DNA of 64,000 nt from Streptosporangium roseum DSM 43021 (GTDB taxonomy: Bacteria; Actinomycetota; Actinomycetes; Streptosporangiales; Streptosporangiaceae), in NCBI RefSeq assembly GCF_000024865.1, contig NC_013595.1, forward strand, positions 7,440,001-7,504,000. Direction: 5' to 3'. How positions within the stretch are numbered: position 1 is the first letter of the stretch; each line of letters begins with the position of its first letter. The position numbers were made by a program, and so were the translations under genes. Below the pieces are notes generated by a model. It ran no database searches and had not been told where the DNA came from. It saw only the letters and a list, made by a program, of their open reading frames with translations. Positions 28,085-37,650 of this stretch are shown piece after piece.

Positions 28085-29704
28085 ATGCAGGAGCTCCGAC
28101 TCGTCGCGGTGAGTGAGGACGGGACCTATCTCGTGCTGGCGACAGCCGGCCGGGGTACCCGGTTCACGCTGCCCGTCGACGACCGGCTCCGTGCTGCCGT
28201 CCGCGGCAACTTCTCCCGTCTCGGCCAGTACGAGATCGAAGTGGAGAGTCCGTTGCGCCCCAAGGAGATCCAGGCCCGGATCCGTGCCGGCGAGACCGCG
28301 GAGGAGATCGCCGCCACGGCGGGCATCCCGGTCGAGCGCGTGCGTTGGTTCGAGGGCCCCGTGCTCCAGGAACGTGAGTACATGGCTCAGCAGGCGCAGC
28401 GCTGCGCCGTGCGGCTGCCGGGCGACTCCGCTCCCGGTCCCACCCTCGGCGACCTGGTCGCCGAGCGGCTGACCCGTCGCGGCGTGCCCGCCGACGAGAT
28501 CGACTGGGACTCCGCCAAGCGTGACGACAACCTGTGGCGGATCAAGCTCGGTTTCGTTTGGAACGGTCACAGCCGCAACGCGGAATGGATCTTCGATCCG
28601 CGGCGGCGCCACATCACCCCGCACGACGACGAGGCCATGCGCCTGTCCGCCGGGGAGTACGTCGAGCCGGTGGAGGACTCCATCGTCACGCCGTTCGTGC
28701 CGCGCGTGGCCAAACTCGCGCCGGTGCCGCCGCTGGCGCCCGAGCCGCTGAACCAGCCGCCGGTGTCGTTCCCCTCGGTGGTGCGCAACGAGCCGCCGGC
28801 CCCGGCCAAGCCCGTCTACGCCCAGCCCGAGCCTCCGGCCGCCTATGCCCGGCCCGAGCCCCCGGCCGCCTACGAGCAGCCGCCGATGCCGCCCATCCCA
28901 CCCGGATACGAGGCGCCCAGGCCCTCGGTGCCGCCGCTGCGCGCACCGGACCCGGCCGGCTACACACCGGCCAGGGCGCCCGAGCCGGTCATGCGCGAAC
29001 CGGCCGCCCTGCGCGAACCGGCCGCCCTGCGCGAACCGGTCGGACCACCCGAGCCGATCGGGGCGCCCGAGCCGGCCGCCGTGCGTGAGCCGGTCAAGGC
29101 TCCCGAGCCGGTCGTGCCCGTCGCACCGGCCGACGCGCCGGAGCAGGAAAGGGCGTCCGAGACGGCACCTGTCGTGTCCGAACCCGCCGCCGCGCGTGAG
29201 CAGCTCCGTTCCCCCGAGCCCGAGCTCGAGCCCGTCACGCCGGTGGCGGCCGCCGGACCCGAGCCGGTCGTCGTGAAGGTTCCCGAGATCGTCCCCGCCG
29301 TCGCCGAGGCCGGCCCTGAGCCCGCCGGGGAGCGGCCCGCTCCCGAGCCGGAGAGGGCCGAGGCGGTGCCCGAGGCGGAGGAGCCCCCGGCTCCCGAGCC
29401 CGCGGCCGAGAAGGAGCCGCTCCAGGAGCCCTCGATAGCCGTGCCGGCGGCGCGCGTCAGCGCCGACGAGCGGCCCGCCCAGGCCGAGCCGGTCAAGGAA
29501 GGGCCACGGCAGGCCGACAGGGCGGCGGCGCAGGAGGGTGAGGCGGGCAAGCCCGCGGCGGAGAAGCCCGTCGAGCCGCCGAAACCCGCGGAGCCGCCGA
29601 AGCCGGCACCGGCGCCCGCCCGGCCCGCGAAGAAGGCCCGCGGGCGGCGCGCGTCTGTGCCGACCTGGGACGAGATCATGTTCGGCGCCCGCCGCCAGGA
29701 CTGA
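28085..29704 (+). CDS. sepH: Septation protein SepH (DUF3071)
   Basis: 539 residues from the ATG at 28085 (GAAGGGA upstream). The N-terminal DUF3071 domain (about 1-165) begins MQELRLVAVSEDGTYLVLAT and contains a helix-turn-helix-like stretch (IRAGETAEEIAATAGIPVER). The conserved DDNLWRIKLGFVWNGHSRNAEW segment follows. The remainder is a long Pro/Glu/Ala-rich disordered region with repeated REPAAL-type motifs, closing with a conserved C-terminal PTWDEIMFG motif. SepH stimulates FtsZ assembly at division septa in actinobacteria. The linker is unusually long and repetitive. A CRP-like site lies upstream. Confidence 0.93.
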   Translation: MQELRLVAVSEDGTYLVLATAGRGTRFTLPVDDRLRAAVRGNFSRLGQYEIEVESPLRPKEIQARIRAGETAEEIAATAGIPVERVRWFEGPVLQEREYMAQQAQRCAVRLPGDSAPGPTLGDLVAERLTRRGVPADEIDWDSAKRDDNLWRIKLGFVWNGHSRNAEWIFDPRRRHITPHDDEAMRLSAGEYVEPVEDSIVTPFVPRVAKLAPVPPLAPEPLNQPPVSFPSVVRNEPPAPAKPVYAQPEPPAAYARPEPPAAYEQPPMPPIPPGYEAPRPSVPPLRAPDPAGYTPARAPEPVMREPAALREPAALREPVGPPEPIGAPEPAAVREPVKAPEPVVPVAPADAPEQERASETAPVVSEPAAAREQLRSPEPELEPVTPVAAAGPEPVVVKVPEIVPAVAEAGPEPAGERPAPEPERAEAVPEAEEPPAPEPAAEKEPLQEPSIAVPAARVSADERPAQAEPVKEGPRQADRAAAQEGEAGKPAAEKPVEPPKPAEPPKPAPAPARPAKKARGRRASVPTWDEIMFGARRQD

Positions 29705-29718
29705 CCGCACCGCCGACA

Positions 29719-29750
29719 GCGGGGGCGACCGGAGAACCGGTCGCCCCCGC
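29719..29750. terminator. Terminator after sepH
   Basis: Perfect 14-bp stem (29719-29732 with 29737-29750, loop AGAA) starting 14 bp after the sepH stop, followed by TTCG on the plus strand. Confidence 0.75.
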
Positions 29751-29805
29751 TTCGCCGTACGGGGGCAGCGCGGTCCGCGCACCCCAGGCGCCGCCGTACG
29801 GAGAG

Positions 29806-29934
29806 CTCCGGGCCGGTCGGCTACCTCGGCGCCGCCGGTACCGGGGAACTCCGGGCCGGTCGGCTACCTCGGCGCCGCCGGTACCGGGGAACTCCGGGCC
29901 GGTCGGCTACCTCGGCGCCGCCGGTACCGGGGAG
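29806..29934. repeat. 43-bp tandem repeat, three copies
   Basis: Three almost exact copies at 29806-29848, 29849-29891 and 29892-29934, each starting CTCCGGGCCGGTCGG. The period is not a multiple of three and the array lies between the sepH terminator and the stop of the convergent PH-domain gene, so it is non-coding. A recent slippage expansion is likely. Confidence 0.85.
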
Positions 29935-29976
29935 GCGGGGCCGTTCCGGTGACCTCCGTTGCGACGGGCGGGAGGG

Positions 29977-31929
29977 TCAGGGCCGTTCGGCGGCCTCGGT
30001 CGTGACGAACGGGGCGAGCCAGCGGGGCGTGACCTCGGCGGCGAAGGCCACGCCCGCGGCCTCGCCGACGTCGATCGCCTCGTAGCCTCCGGTGCCCGCG
30101 CCCACCCCGGCGACCACGGTCAGCAGACCGGCACGGCGCTGGAACCAGGTCTGCCGCAGGGTCCAGCCGACCACGGCCCGCTCCTCCACCACGGCCTGGG
30201 AACGGCGCAGCGACCCCGACCGGACCGACAGGCGGGCCCCGTCGTAGGTGTGGCCGAGGGACCGGTAGCGGTCCAGGCCGAGCGGGACGCCCAGCAGCGC
30301 GAGGACCAGAGCGGGCGCCGCGAGCCCCCACCAGAGCGGGGACCACGCCACGGCGAGCACCGCCGCGCAGGCGGCGACCACCAGCCACGGGAAGATCGCC
30401 CGGAACAGCCGGCGCCGCCGCGCCACCACCGGATGGGCCCGCAGCCCGGTGGCGATCGGGCCGATCGCCTCACCCACCACGTCCAGCACGATGGCGCGCG
30501 GCGCCACGGGCATCAGCTGGCCCCGGGTCTCGGAGTCGCCGAGACCGGTCACGATCGCCCAGGCGCGCGCGAACCCCGTCCAGCGTTCGGCCGGCCCCTC
30601 CACCAGCTCGAACCCGCGCACCCTGCGCCGCTCCAGCGACACGCTCCGGCGAGTGACGAGGCCCCGCTCGGCGATGAGGTATCCCTCCCTGGCACGCAGG
30701 GTGAAGTCCCAGTTGAACACGGCGTACATGACCGTGCCGACGACCGGCATGGCGAGCACCAGCAGCACCAGGGCGCCGACCAGGAGAGCGGGATGCCTCC
30801 AGAGCCACTCCCCCGCGCCGACCACGGTCCGCCCGTCGATCCTGAACTCCGAGCCCCACTGGAACGCCAGGCCCACGGCACCGGCCACCAGCGCGAACGG
30901 CGTCAGCAGGTAGGCCCCCGACAGGGGACCGTAGACGAGCCATTTGCGCGGCACCACGAAGAACACCCGCTCGGGGGTCGTCTCGCCGACCTCGTGACGG
31001 GTCTCGCGGGGAGCCGTGGTCCTCGGCGGCCCGGCGGACGGGCCGGCCGCCGGTGCCGCGAGGTCCGGCCCGGCGGCCGCCCGCGCCGCCTCCTGCGCCT
31101 GGGCGCGCCGCGCCATCCGGGCGCGGGCGTGCCACAGCAGCACGGCCTTGAGCCGCTCGGCCTCCTCGACGGTCACCCCGTCGAGCTCGCCCTCCTGCTT
31201 CTCGTCGCCGCTCGCCCCGGTGTCGATCCTCAGCACGGCGATGCCGAGCAGCCGGTGCAGGGGCGGGTTGCTGACGTCGACGCCCCTGATCCGCTCCAGC
31301 GGGATCGTCCGCACCGACCTGCTGACCAGGGCCCGGGTGAGCTCCAGCCTGTCGCCGGCGATCCGGTAGGTGAAGGTCGCCCAGCGGACGGCGGCGTAGA
31401 CCACCGAGCCGACGACGCCGAAAGCCGCCCACCCGAACGAGCCCGGCGAGAACCCGCCGATGAACAGGACACCGGCCAGCGGCAGGAAGAGCGAGGGCAG
31501 CATCCGGATGGGATCCGTCAGCAGCACTTTGGGACTGAGCCGCAGCGCCGGTCCGGCCGGCGGCGGGCCGTATCCCTGACCGGCCGCCGGCGGCTCGCCC
31601 TCCGGTACGGCCTGCGGGCCCGGCGGGAAGCCTCCGGGGGCCGCCGCGAGGCGGGGGTCTCCCTGGACGTCCGGCTGCCCGGGAGGGCTCTGGTGTCCGG
31701 AAGGGCGTTGGTGCTCGGGAAGACTCCGGTGTCCGGAAGGGCTCTGGTCCTCGGGGAGGCTCTGCTGTCCGGAAGGGCTCTGGTGTCCGGAAGGGCTCTG
31801 GTGTCCGGAAGAACTCTGGTGCTCGGGAAGGCTCTGCTGTCCGGAAGGGCTCTGGTCCTCGGGGAGGCTCCGGTGTCCAGAAGGGCTCTGGTGGTCGGAA
31901 GGGCGTTGGTGCTCGGGAGGCTCGGTCAC
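29977..31929 (-). CDS. PH-domain (YdbT-type) membrane protein with hexapeptide-repeat N terminus
   Basis: 650 residues from the GTG at 31929, which overlaps the upstream gene's stop (GTGA). Residues 6-83 are thirteen repeats of a six-residue unit like GHQSPS or EDQSPS. After a Pro/Gly linker the protein has the duplicated bPH2 architecture: transmembrane pairs near 160-205, 350-410 and 540-580, each followed by a PH-like block (DRLELTRALVSRSVRTIPLERI; GYLIAERGLVTRRSVSLERRRV; ARLSVRSGSLRRSQAVVEERAV). It is likely a membrane complex with the preceding one-PH protein, as in YdbS/YdbT of Bacillus. The hexapeptide array is not a normal part of the family. Confidence 0.85.
   Translation of the reverse strand: MTEPPEHQRPSDHQSPSGHRSLPEDQSPSGQQSLPEHQSSSGHQSPSGHQSPSGQQSLPEDQSPSGHRSLPEHQRPSGHQSPPGQPDVQGDPRLAAAPGGFPPGPQAVPEGEPPAAGQGYGPPPAGPALRLSPKVLLTDPIRMLPSLFLPLAGVLFIGGFSPGSFGWAAFGVVGSVVYAAVRWATFTYRIAGDRLELTRALVSRSVRTIPLERIRGVDVSNPPLHRLLGIAVLRIDTGASGDEKQEGELDGVTVEEAERLKAVLLWHARARMARRAQAQEAARAAAGPDLAAPAAGPSAGPPRTTAPRETRHEVGETTPERVFFVVPRKWLVYGPLSGAYLLTPFALVAGAVGLAFQWGSEFRIDGRTVVGAGEWLWRHPALLVGALVLLVLAMPVVGTVMYAVFNWDFTLRAREGYLIAERGLVTRRSVSLERRRVRGFELVEGPAERWTGFARAWAIVTGLGDSETRGQLMPVAPRAIVLDVVGEAIGPIATGLRAHPVVARRRRLFRAIFPWLVVAACAAVLAVAWSPLWWGLAAPALVLALLGVPLGLDRYRSLGHTYDGARLSVRSGSLRRSQAVVEERAVVGWTLRQTWFQRRAGLLTVVAGVGAGTGGYEAIDVGEAAGVAFAAEVTPRWLAPFVTTEAAERP
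31681..31914 (-). repeat. 18-bp tandem repeat, thirteen coding copies
   Basis: The 5' part of the PH-domain gene consists of thirteen consecutive 18-bp units encoding variants of [GED][HQD][QR]SPS or SLP. Units differ by a few bases, and higher-order pairing is visible (GHRSLP-EDQSPS recurs). The repeat keeps frame, so length variation would leave the protein intact. Confidence 0.9.
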
Positions 31930-32531
31930 GTGGCGTCGTCCCTCAGCTCTTCGGCCCGCCGTGCGAGCTCCTCGGCCAGGGCGGCGGCGACCTCGTAGTC
32001 GAGACCCTTGATCGTCGACGACCCCGCGTGGGAGGCGGTGCGGATCTCGACCGTGGCCAGCCCCAGCGTCCGCTCCAGCGTGCCCTGTGTCTTGTCCACC
32101 GTCTGGATCCGGCTGACCGGGACGAACGCCCACTCCCTGCTGATCCATCCGGAGCGGGCGTAGACCACGTCCCCGCTGAACTCCCACCGGTGCACGGCGT
32201 AGCGCCAGAACGGCTCGACGATCGCGGCCGGCACGACGAGCACCGCCACCGCGATCGGCAGCCACCAGATGCCGTCCACCGTCCAGGCCGGCAGCCAGGA
32301 CCACCGGTCGGCGTCGATCCACCGGGCCAGGAAGAACGATCCGCCGACCAGGACGACGGCCCAGAAGACCTGTTCCAGCAGCCACAGCGTGACGGCCTTG
32401 CGGGAGACCGGGTTGGCGGGGGCGCGCAACGGGACACGACCGCCGGGGGGACGCTCGCCGTTCCCGCCCGCCCGGTCCGCCGCCGCGGCGCCACTCGTGG
32501 CATCCCTGTACTCATCGGCTCGGTCGCTCAC
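31926..32531 (-). CDS. PH-domain membrane protein (YdbS-type, bPH2)
   Basis: 201 residues, GTG start. A polar N terminus of about 45 residues is followed by two transmembrane helices (LLEQVFWAVVLVGGSFFLA and WWLPIAVAVLVVPAAIV) and a bPH2 domain (RWEFSGDVVYARSGWISREW, VPVSRIQTVDKTQGTLERTLGL split in mid-domain). This matches YdbS-like proteins, which always pair with a two- or three-PH YdbT-like protein, here encoded downstream with a 4-base overlap. Confidence 0.88.
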   Translation of the reverse strand: MSDRADEYRDATSGAAAADRAGGNGERPPGGRVPLRAPANPVSRKAVTLWLLEQVFWAVVLVGGSFFLARWIDADRWSWLPAWTVDGIWWLPIAVAVLVVPAAIVEPFWRYAVHRWEFSGDVVYARSGWISREWAFVPVSRIQTVDKTQGTLERTLGLATVEIRTASHAGSSTIKGLDYEVAAALAEELARRAEELRDDAT

Positions 32532-32679
32532 GCTGTCAGCCTAAAGGGTCGTGTCCGGGCGGGCGGACCGTCGTGTCAGCGATCTGTCAGCGGGCTCCGG
32601 CCGGATCAGCCGCGGGATCAGAGAAGTGTCAGTGGGACGGTGCACCCTGGTGACCGATCACTAGGGAGAGGTGCCGATC

Positions 32680-33648
32680 ATGCGATATGCCATCCAGGCC
32701 GAGGGGCTGGTGAAGCGCTACGGGGAGACCCACGCGCTGGACGGGGTCGATCTTCTCGTGCCCCAGGGCCGCCTGCTCGGCGTCCTGGGGCCGAACGGGG
32801 CGGGCAAGACCACCGCCGTGCGGATCCTGGCGACGCTGCTCCGGCCCGACGGGGGCACGGCCTCCGTCGGCGGGTTCGACGTGACGAGGCAGGCCCACCA
32901 GGTGCGGTCGCTGATCGGCCTCACGGGCCAGTACGCCGGGGTCGACGAGACGCTCACCGGGGTGGAGAACCTGGTGATGATCGGCCGCCTGCTCGACCTG
33001 TCGCGGGCCGACGCCAGGGCCAGGGCGGCCGAGCTGCTGGAGCGGTTCGAGCTGACCGGCGCCGGGGGCCGGGCGGCGAAGACCTATTCGGGTGGCATGC
33101 GCCGCCGCCTCGACCTGGCCGCCAGCCTGGTCGGGCGGCCCCAGGTGCTGTTCCTCGACGAGCCGACCACCGGTCTCGACCCGCGCAGCCGTACCGAGCT
33201 GTGGAGCGTGGTGCGCGACCTCATGGCCGACGGGGTGACGGTGCTGCTCACCACCCAGTATCTGGAGGAGGCCGACCAGCTCGCCGACGACATCGTGGTG
33301 TTCGACCACGGCAAGGTGATCGCCTCGGGCACCTCCGACGAGCTGAAGGCGACCACCGGGGCCCAGGTCCTGGAGGTCCGGCCGCTCCGGCCGGACCATC
33401 TCGACCTGGTCGTCCAGGTCGTCTCCGACGTCATCGGCGAGGCCCCCGCCGTGACCGGCGGGAAGGCCGTGGCGTCGGTGCACGACCCCGCGGTGGTGCC
33501 GGCGATCGTGCGGCGGCTGGACGACCTCGGGGTCGTCGCCTCCGAGCTCTCGCTGCGCAAGTCCAGCCTCGACGAGGTTTTCCTGGCCCTGACCGGCCAT
33601 CCCGCCGAGGACAAGCCCGCCGACGCCAAGGAAGAGGTCTTCGCGTGA
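32680..33648 (+). CDS. Daunorubicin-resistance-type ABC transporter ATP-binding protein
   Basis: 322 residues from the ATG at 32680 (GGGAGAGG eight bases upstream; a GTG at 32671 sits too close to that site). Walker A GPNGAGKTT, signature YSGGMRRRLDLA, Walker B VLFLDEPTTGLD and the H-loop equivalent TQYLEEAD (Gln in place of His, usual in the DrrA family). The C-terminal extension (about 230-310) is also DrrA-like. It powers the permease encoded next. The likely role is export of a drug or lipid. Confidence 0.93.
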   Translation: MRYAIQAEGLVKRYGETHALDGVDLLVPQGRLLGVLGPNGAGKTTAVRILATLLRPDGGTASVGGFDVTRQAHQVRSLIGLTGQYAGVDETLTGVENLVMIGRLLDLSRADARARAAELLERFELTGAGGRAAKTYSGGMRRRLDLAASLVGRPQVLFLDEPTTGLDPRSRTELWSVVRDLMADGVTVLLTTQYLEEADQLADDIVVFDHGKVIASGTSDELKATTGAQVLEVRPLRPDHLDLVVQVVSDVIGEAPAVTGGKAVASVHDPAVVPAIVRRLDDLGVVASELSLRKSSLDEVFLALTGHPAEDKPADAKEEVFA

Positions 33649-34451
33649 CCACGATGACCGTACCTGCCCCGGCGCCGGCCAAACGGGCCGGCCTGTCGGC
33701 GGGGATCCGCCAGACGATGACGCTCACCTGGCGCAGCCTGGTGCAGATCAAGCACAACCCCATGGAGCTGCTCGACCTGAGCGTGCAGCCGGTGATGTTC
33801 CTGCTGCTGTTCACCTACGTGTTCGGCGGCGCCATCGCCGGGAGCACCGAGGACTACCTGCAGTTCGCGCTGCCCGGCCTGGTCGTGCAGAACGCGCTGT
33901 TCGCCACGTTGACCACGGCGATCGGCCTCAACACCGACATCACCAAGGGCGTCTTCGACCGGCTGCGCAGCCTGCCGATCGCCCGCACCGCGCCGCTGGC
34001 GGGCCGGATCATCGCCGACACCGCCAAGCAGCTCTGGGCGCTGTTCCTGTTCCTCGGGATCGGCACGATCCTGGGCTTCCGGATCCAGACCGGCGTGGCC
34101 GGCGTGCTGGGCGCGGTGGCCCTGCTGCTGGCCTTCGCACTGGCGATGTCCTGGATGTCGGTGCTCATCGGCCTCAAGGCGAAGGACCCGGAGAAGGTGC
34201 AGATCTTCGCGTTCTCCCTGATGATGCCGCTGACGTTCACCAGCAACGCCTTCGTGCCGACCGACACGATGCCCGGCTGGCTGCAGGTCTGGGTGGACGT
34301 CAACCCGGTGACGCAGCTCGCCGACGCCGTCCGCGGGCTGCTGATCGGCGGCGAGGTGGCAGGGCCGACGATCAGCTCGCTGCTCTGGGCCGTCGCGCTG
34401 GTGGTGGTCTTCGCCCCGCTGGCGATCCGCGCATTCCGCGGCCGGGCCTAA
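33645..34451 (+). CDS. ABC-2 type transporter permease (DrrB family)
   Basis: 268 residues from the GTG at 33645, overlapping the ATPase stop (GTGA) with GGAAGAGG upstream; an ATG at 33654 is possible. Six hydrophobic helices, with PVMFLLLFTYVFGGAI, a GVFDRLRSLPIARTAPLAGR cytoplasmic coupling loop, and LTFTSNAFVPTDTMPGWLQ near the last helices, all typical of DrrB exporters. It forms a two-gene exporter with the preceding ATPase. Confidence 0.93.
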   Translation: MTTMTVPAPAPAKRAGLSAGIRQTMTLTWRSLVQIKHNPMELLDLSVQPVMFLLLFTYVFGGAIAGSTEDYLQFALPGLVVQNALFATLTTAIGLNTDITKGVFDRLRSLPIARTAPLAGRIIADTAKQLWALFLFLGIGTILGFRIQTGVAGVLGAVALLLAFALAMSWMSVLIGLKAKDPEKVQIFAFSLMMPLTFTSNAFVPTDTMPGWLQVWVDVNPVTQLADAVRGLLIGGEVAGPTISSLLWAVALVVVFAPLAIRAFRGRA

Positions 34452-34526
34452 TCTGTCGGGAGCGCGGAGACCGCGGGCGGCGGCCGGCCGTGGCGGGAAC
34501 GCGCCGTTGAGAACTGAGGTGATCGC

Positions 34527-37500
34527 GTGCTGGTGGTCCATGGCGCCTGGGTGGACGGGCAGCTGGGGGTCTGGGCGGAGGACACCTCCCGGGCCCCCGC
34601 GCCCGCCTCCCGTGCCACGCTCCGCCCCCATCCTTTCGCCGCCCCCGCGGCCGTCCTGGCCGCGGCCCTCGGCGCGGCCGTCCCCGGCGGAGCCCCGGTC
34701 CCGGGGGAGACGGCTCCCGGGCCGGCGGACCCGGGGTTCCCCGCGGGGGCCGGGGAGGGCGAGCTGACCCTCCTGCTCCCCGGCTCGGCCGGGGGCCCGC
34801 TGCCCTCGCCCGAGTCCGGGCTGACGAGCTCGGCGCGGAGCCCGAGGATCTCCGCCTGGCGCGTCCCCGCGCTGCTGCTCCGTCCGGCCGACGCGCTCTC
34901 CCTGCTCGCCTCCCCGGCCGTTCTGGACGCCGGGGCGGGCCCGTCCGGGCTCGACTCCGACGACGCAGCGGGGCCCGGATGGGGTCCGGGCCTCTCCCTC
35001 CGCTACTTCGCCGTGGTCGCCGAGCACGCGCGCGGCCTGGTACGGCGCGGCCGGATCCTGCCCCGGCTCGTGGTGGAGGGCGGCGGCCACGCGGCCCGCT
35101 GGCGGCCCGTGCTCACCGGCGCCGACGCGACGGCGCTGCGCGACCTCGCCACCGCGATGCCGCCGGTCTGCAGGGCGGTGGGCGAGGAGCGCCCGTCGGC
35201 CGACGTGCTGCGCGAGGCCCTGAACGGCCTGGCGGACGGCGCGGCGCGGCTGTCGCTGCCCGACCGCCTCATCCTCGGCCACCGGCCGGGGCCCAAGGCG
35301 CCCCTGCCCGACCGCTGGCTGTACGCGCTGACCGGCGAGGACGCCGCGCTTCCCGCCGCCAGGTCCGCCGAGGCGGCGGCGCTGTCCGGCGCGCTCGACG
35401 GGTGGTCCGCCTCGGCGCACGAGCTGGACGGGCCGGTCCGGGCCTGCTTCCGGCTCATCGAGCCCGCCGGGGAGGACGCCTCCTGGAAGGTGGAGTTCGG
35501 TCTCGCCCCCCGCGTCTCCCCGGCCGGCTCCGGCCGCTCCCCCGACGGGCCCGGAGAGGCGGACGGGCAGGTCGGATACCTGTCGGCCGACCAGATCAGG
35601 GCCGGCGAGAGGGCTCCCTGGCTGCCCGAGCGGCCCGAGGAGGTCCTCCGTGCCGACCTGAGCCGGGCCGTCCGCCTCCATCCCGACCTCTACAGCGCGC
35701 TGCGCGACCCCGAGCCGTCCGGCCTGACCGTCGAGACGGCCTGGGCCTTCTCCTTCCTCCGCAACGGCGCGCCCATGCTGAGAGCCGCCGGTTACGGCGT
35801 GCGCCTGCCGGCCTGGGCGGGACGCCAGGGCCTGGGGCTGAAGCTGACCACGCGCACGGTCGCCGGCGAGGAGGGGTTCGGCCTGGACCGGCGGGTGAGC
35901 TTCCGGCTGGACGTGGCCATCGGCGACCACACGATCACCGGGGAGGAGCTGGCCGGACTGGCCGAGCTGAGGATCCCCCTGGTCCAGGTCAAGGGGCAGT
36001 GGATCGAGCTGGACGACCAGCAGCTCAAGGCGGCTCTGAAGGTCGTCGAGCAGCGGGGCGGCGGCGAGCGGACCGTGGGCGAGGTGCTCCGCGAGGTCGT
36101 GGACGGCGGCGACGACGAGCTGCCGCTGGTCGCGGTGGACGCCGACGGCCCGCTCGGCGACCTCCTCTCCGGCGAGGCCGAGCGCCGGCTCACCCCGGTC
36201 GCGGTGCCGCGGACCCTGGAGGGGACGCTCCGCCCCTACCAGGAGCGCGGCCTGTCGTGGCTGAGCTTCCTGTCGGGCCTGGGGCTGGGCGGCATCCTCG
36301 CCGACGACATGGGGCTCGGGAAGACCGTGTCCACCCTTTCCCTGCTCCTGTCCGAGCGCGAGGGCGGCGCCCACCCGCCGACGCTGCTGATCTGCCCGAT
36401 GTCGCTGGTCGGCAACTGGCAGAAGGAGGCCGCCAGGTTCGCCCCCTCGCTGCGGGTCTACGTCCACCACGGCGGCACGCGCAAGCGGGACGGCGAGCTG
36501 GCCGGGGCCGTGCGGGAGGCTGACCTGGTCGTCACCACGTACGGCACGGCGCTGCGGGACCTGGGGGCGCTGGCGGCCCTGGAGTGGGGCAGGGTGGTCT
36601 GCGACGAGGCGCAGGCGATCAAGAACAGCGCGGCGCAGCAGTCGCAGGCCGTGCGGTCGATTCCCGCCCGCACCCGGCTGGCGCTGACCGGCACCCCGGT
36701 GGAGAACCACCTCTCCGAGCTCTGGTCGATCATGGAGTTCTGCAACCCCGGGCTGCTCGGCCCGGCCAAGCGCTTCCGCAGGCGCTACCAGGACCCGATC
36801 GAGACGCGGCGCGACGAGAGCGCCACCACGGCGCTGAAGCGGGCCACCGGGCCGTTCGTGCTGCGGCGGCTCAAGACCGACCGGTCGATCATCTCCGACC
36901 TGCCGGAGAAGCTGGAGATGAAAGTGTGGTGCACGCTCACCCGGGAGCAGGCGGAGCTGTACAAGGCCGTGGTGAACGACATGCTGGACAGGATCGACGG
37001 CTCCCGGGGCATCGAGCGGCGGGGCAACGTGCTGGCCACGATGACCCGGCTCAAGCAGATCTGCAACCACCCCGCCCACCTGCTCAAGGACGGCTCGCGG
37101 CTGGCCGGCCGGTCGGGGAAGCTGGCCCGCCTGGAGGAGCTGGCCGAGGAGATCGTCGAGGAGGGCGACAAGGCCCTGGTGTTCACCCAGTACACCGAGT
37201 TCGGCTCCCTCCTGCAGCCCTACCTGGCCGCCCATCTGGACCGGCCGGTGCTGTGGCTGCACGGCGGGCTGCCCAAGAACAGGCGCGAGGAGCTGGTGGA
37301 GCGCTTCCAGCGCGACGACGAGCCGATGCTGTTCCTGCTGTCGTTGAAGGCGGCCGGGACCGGCCTCAACCTGACCGCCGCCAACCACGTGATCCACGTG
37401 GACCGGTGGTGGAACCCGGCGGTGGAGAACCAGGCGACCGACCGGGCCTTCCGGATCGGCCAGACAAGGAACGTCCAGGTCAGGAAGTTCATCTGCGTGG

Positions 37501-37649
37501 ACACCCTGGAGGAGCGGATCGACGAGATGATCGAACGGAAGAAGGCACTCGCCGAGAGCGTGGTCGGCGCCGGCGAGGACTGGATCACGAACCTGTCCAC
37601 CGACCAGCTGCGCGAGCTGTTCCGCCTCGGCCCCGGGGCGGTGAGCTGA
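34527..37649 (+). CDS. SNF2-family DEAD/DEAH helicase (HelZ-like)
   Basis: 1040 residues, GTG start at 34527. The first ~500 residues hold the bacterial SNF2-associated N-terminal region. Then come RecA1 with Walker A in ADDMGLGKT (about 593-600), LICPMSLVGNWQKEA, and DEAQ (about 692) replacing DEAH, and RecA2 with VFTQYTEFG, WLHGGLPKNRRE and motif VI ATDRAFRIGQTRNVQV (about 970). This is a double-stranded DNA translocase class protein like Rv2101 HelZ. In relatives the next gene encodes a SWIM zinc-finger partner; here only a short remnant of it follows. Confidence 0.92.
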   Translation: MLVVHGAWVDGQLGVWAEDTSRAPAPASRATLRPHPFAAPAAVLAAALGAAVPGGAPVPGETAPGPADPGFPAGAGEGELTLLLPGSAGGPLPSPESGLTSSARSPRISAWRVPALLLRPADALSLLASPAVLDAGAGPSGLDSDDAAGPGWGPGLSLRYFAVVAEHARGLVRRGRILPRLVVEGGGHAARWRPVLTGADATALRDLATAMPPVCRAVGEERPSADVLREALNGLADGAARLSLPDRLILGHRPGPKAPLPDRWLYALTGEDAALPAARSAEAAALSGALDGWSASAHELDGPVRACFRLIEPAGEDASWKVEFGLAPRVSPAGSGRSPDGPGEADGQVGYLSADQIRAGERAPWLPERPEEVLRADLSRAVRLHPDLYSALRDPEPSGLTVETAWAFSFLRNGAPMLRAAGYGVRLPAWAGRQGLGLKLTTRTVAGEEGFGLDRRVSFRLDVAIGDHTITGEELAGLAELRIPLVQVKGQWIELDDQQLKAALKVVEQRGGGERTVGEVLREVVDGGDDELPLVAVDADGPLGDLLSGEAERRLTPVAVPRTLEGTLRPYQERGLSWLSFLSGLGLGGILADDMGLGKTVSTLSLLLSEREGGAHPPTLLICPMSLVGNWQKEAARFAPSLRVYVHHGGTRKRDGELAGAVREADLVVTTYGTALRDLGALAALEWGRVVCDEAQAIKNSAAQQSQAVRSIPARTRLALTGTPVENHLSELWSIMEFCNPGLLGPAKRFRRRYQDPIETRRDESATTALKRATGPFVLRRLKTDRSIISDLPEKLEMKVWCTLTREQAELYKAVVNDMLDRIDGSRGIERRGNVLATMTRLKQICNHPAHLLKDGSRLAGRSGKLARLEELAEEIVEEGDKALVFTQYTEFGSLLQPYLAAHLDRPVLWLHGGLPKNRREELVERFQRDDEPMLFLLSLKAAGTGLNLTAANHVIHVDRWWNPAVENQATDRAFRIGQTRNVQVRKFICVDTLEERIDEMIERKKALAESVVGAGEDWITNLSTDQLRELFRLGPGAVS

Positions 37650-37650
37650 C

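Noticed and set aside
31681..31914. A CRISPR array
   Set aside because: The repeat is 18 bp, continuous, in frame and without spacers; it encodes a hexapeptide array.
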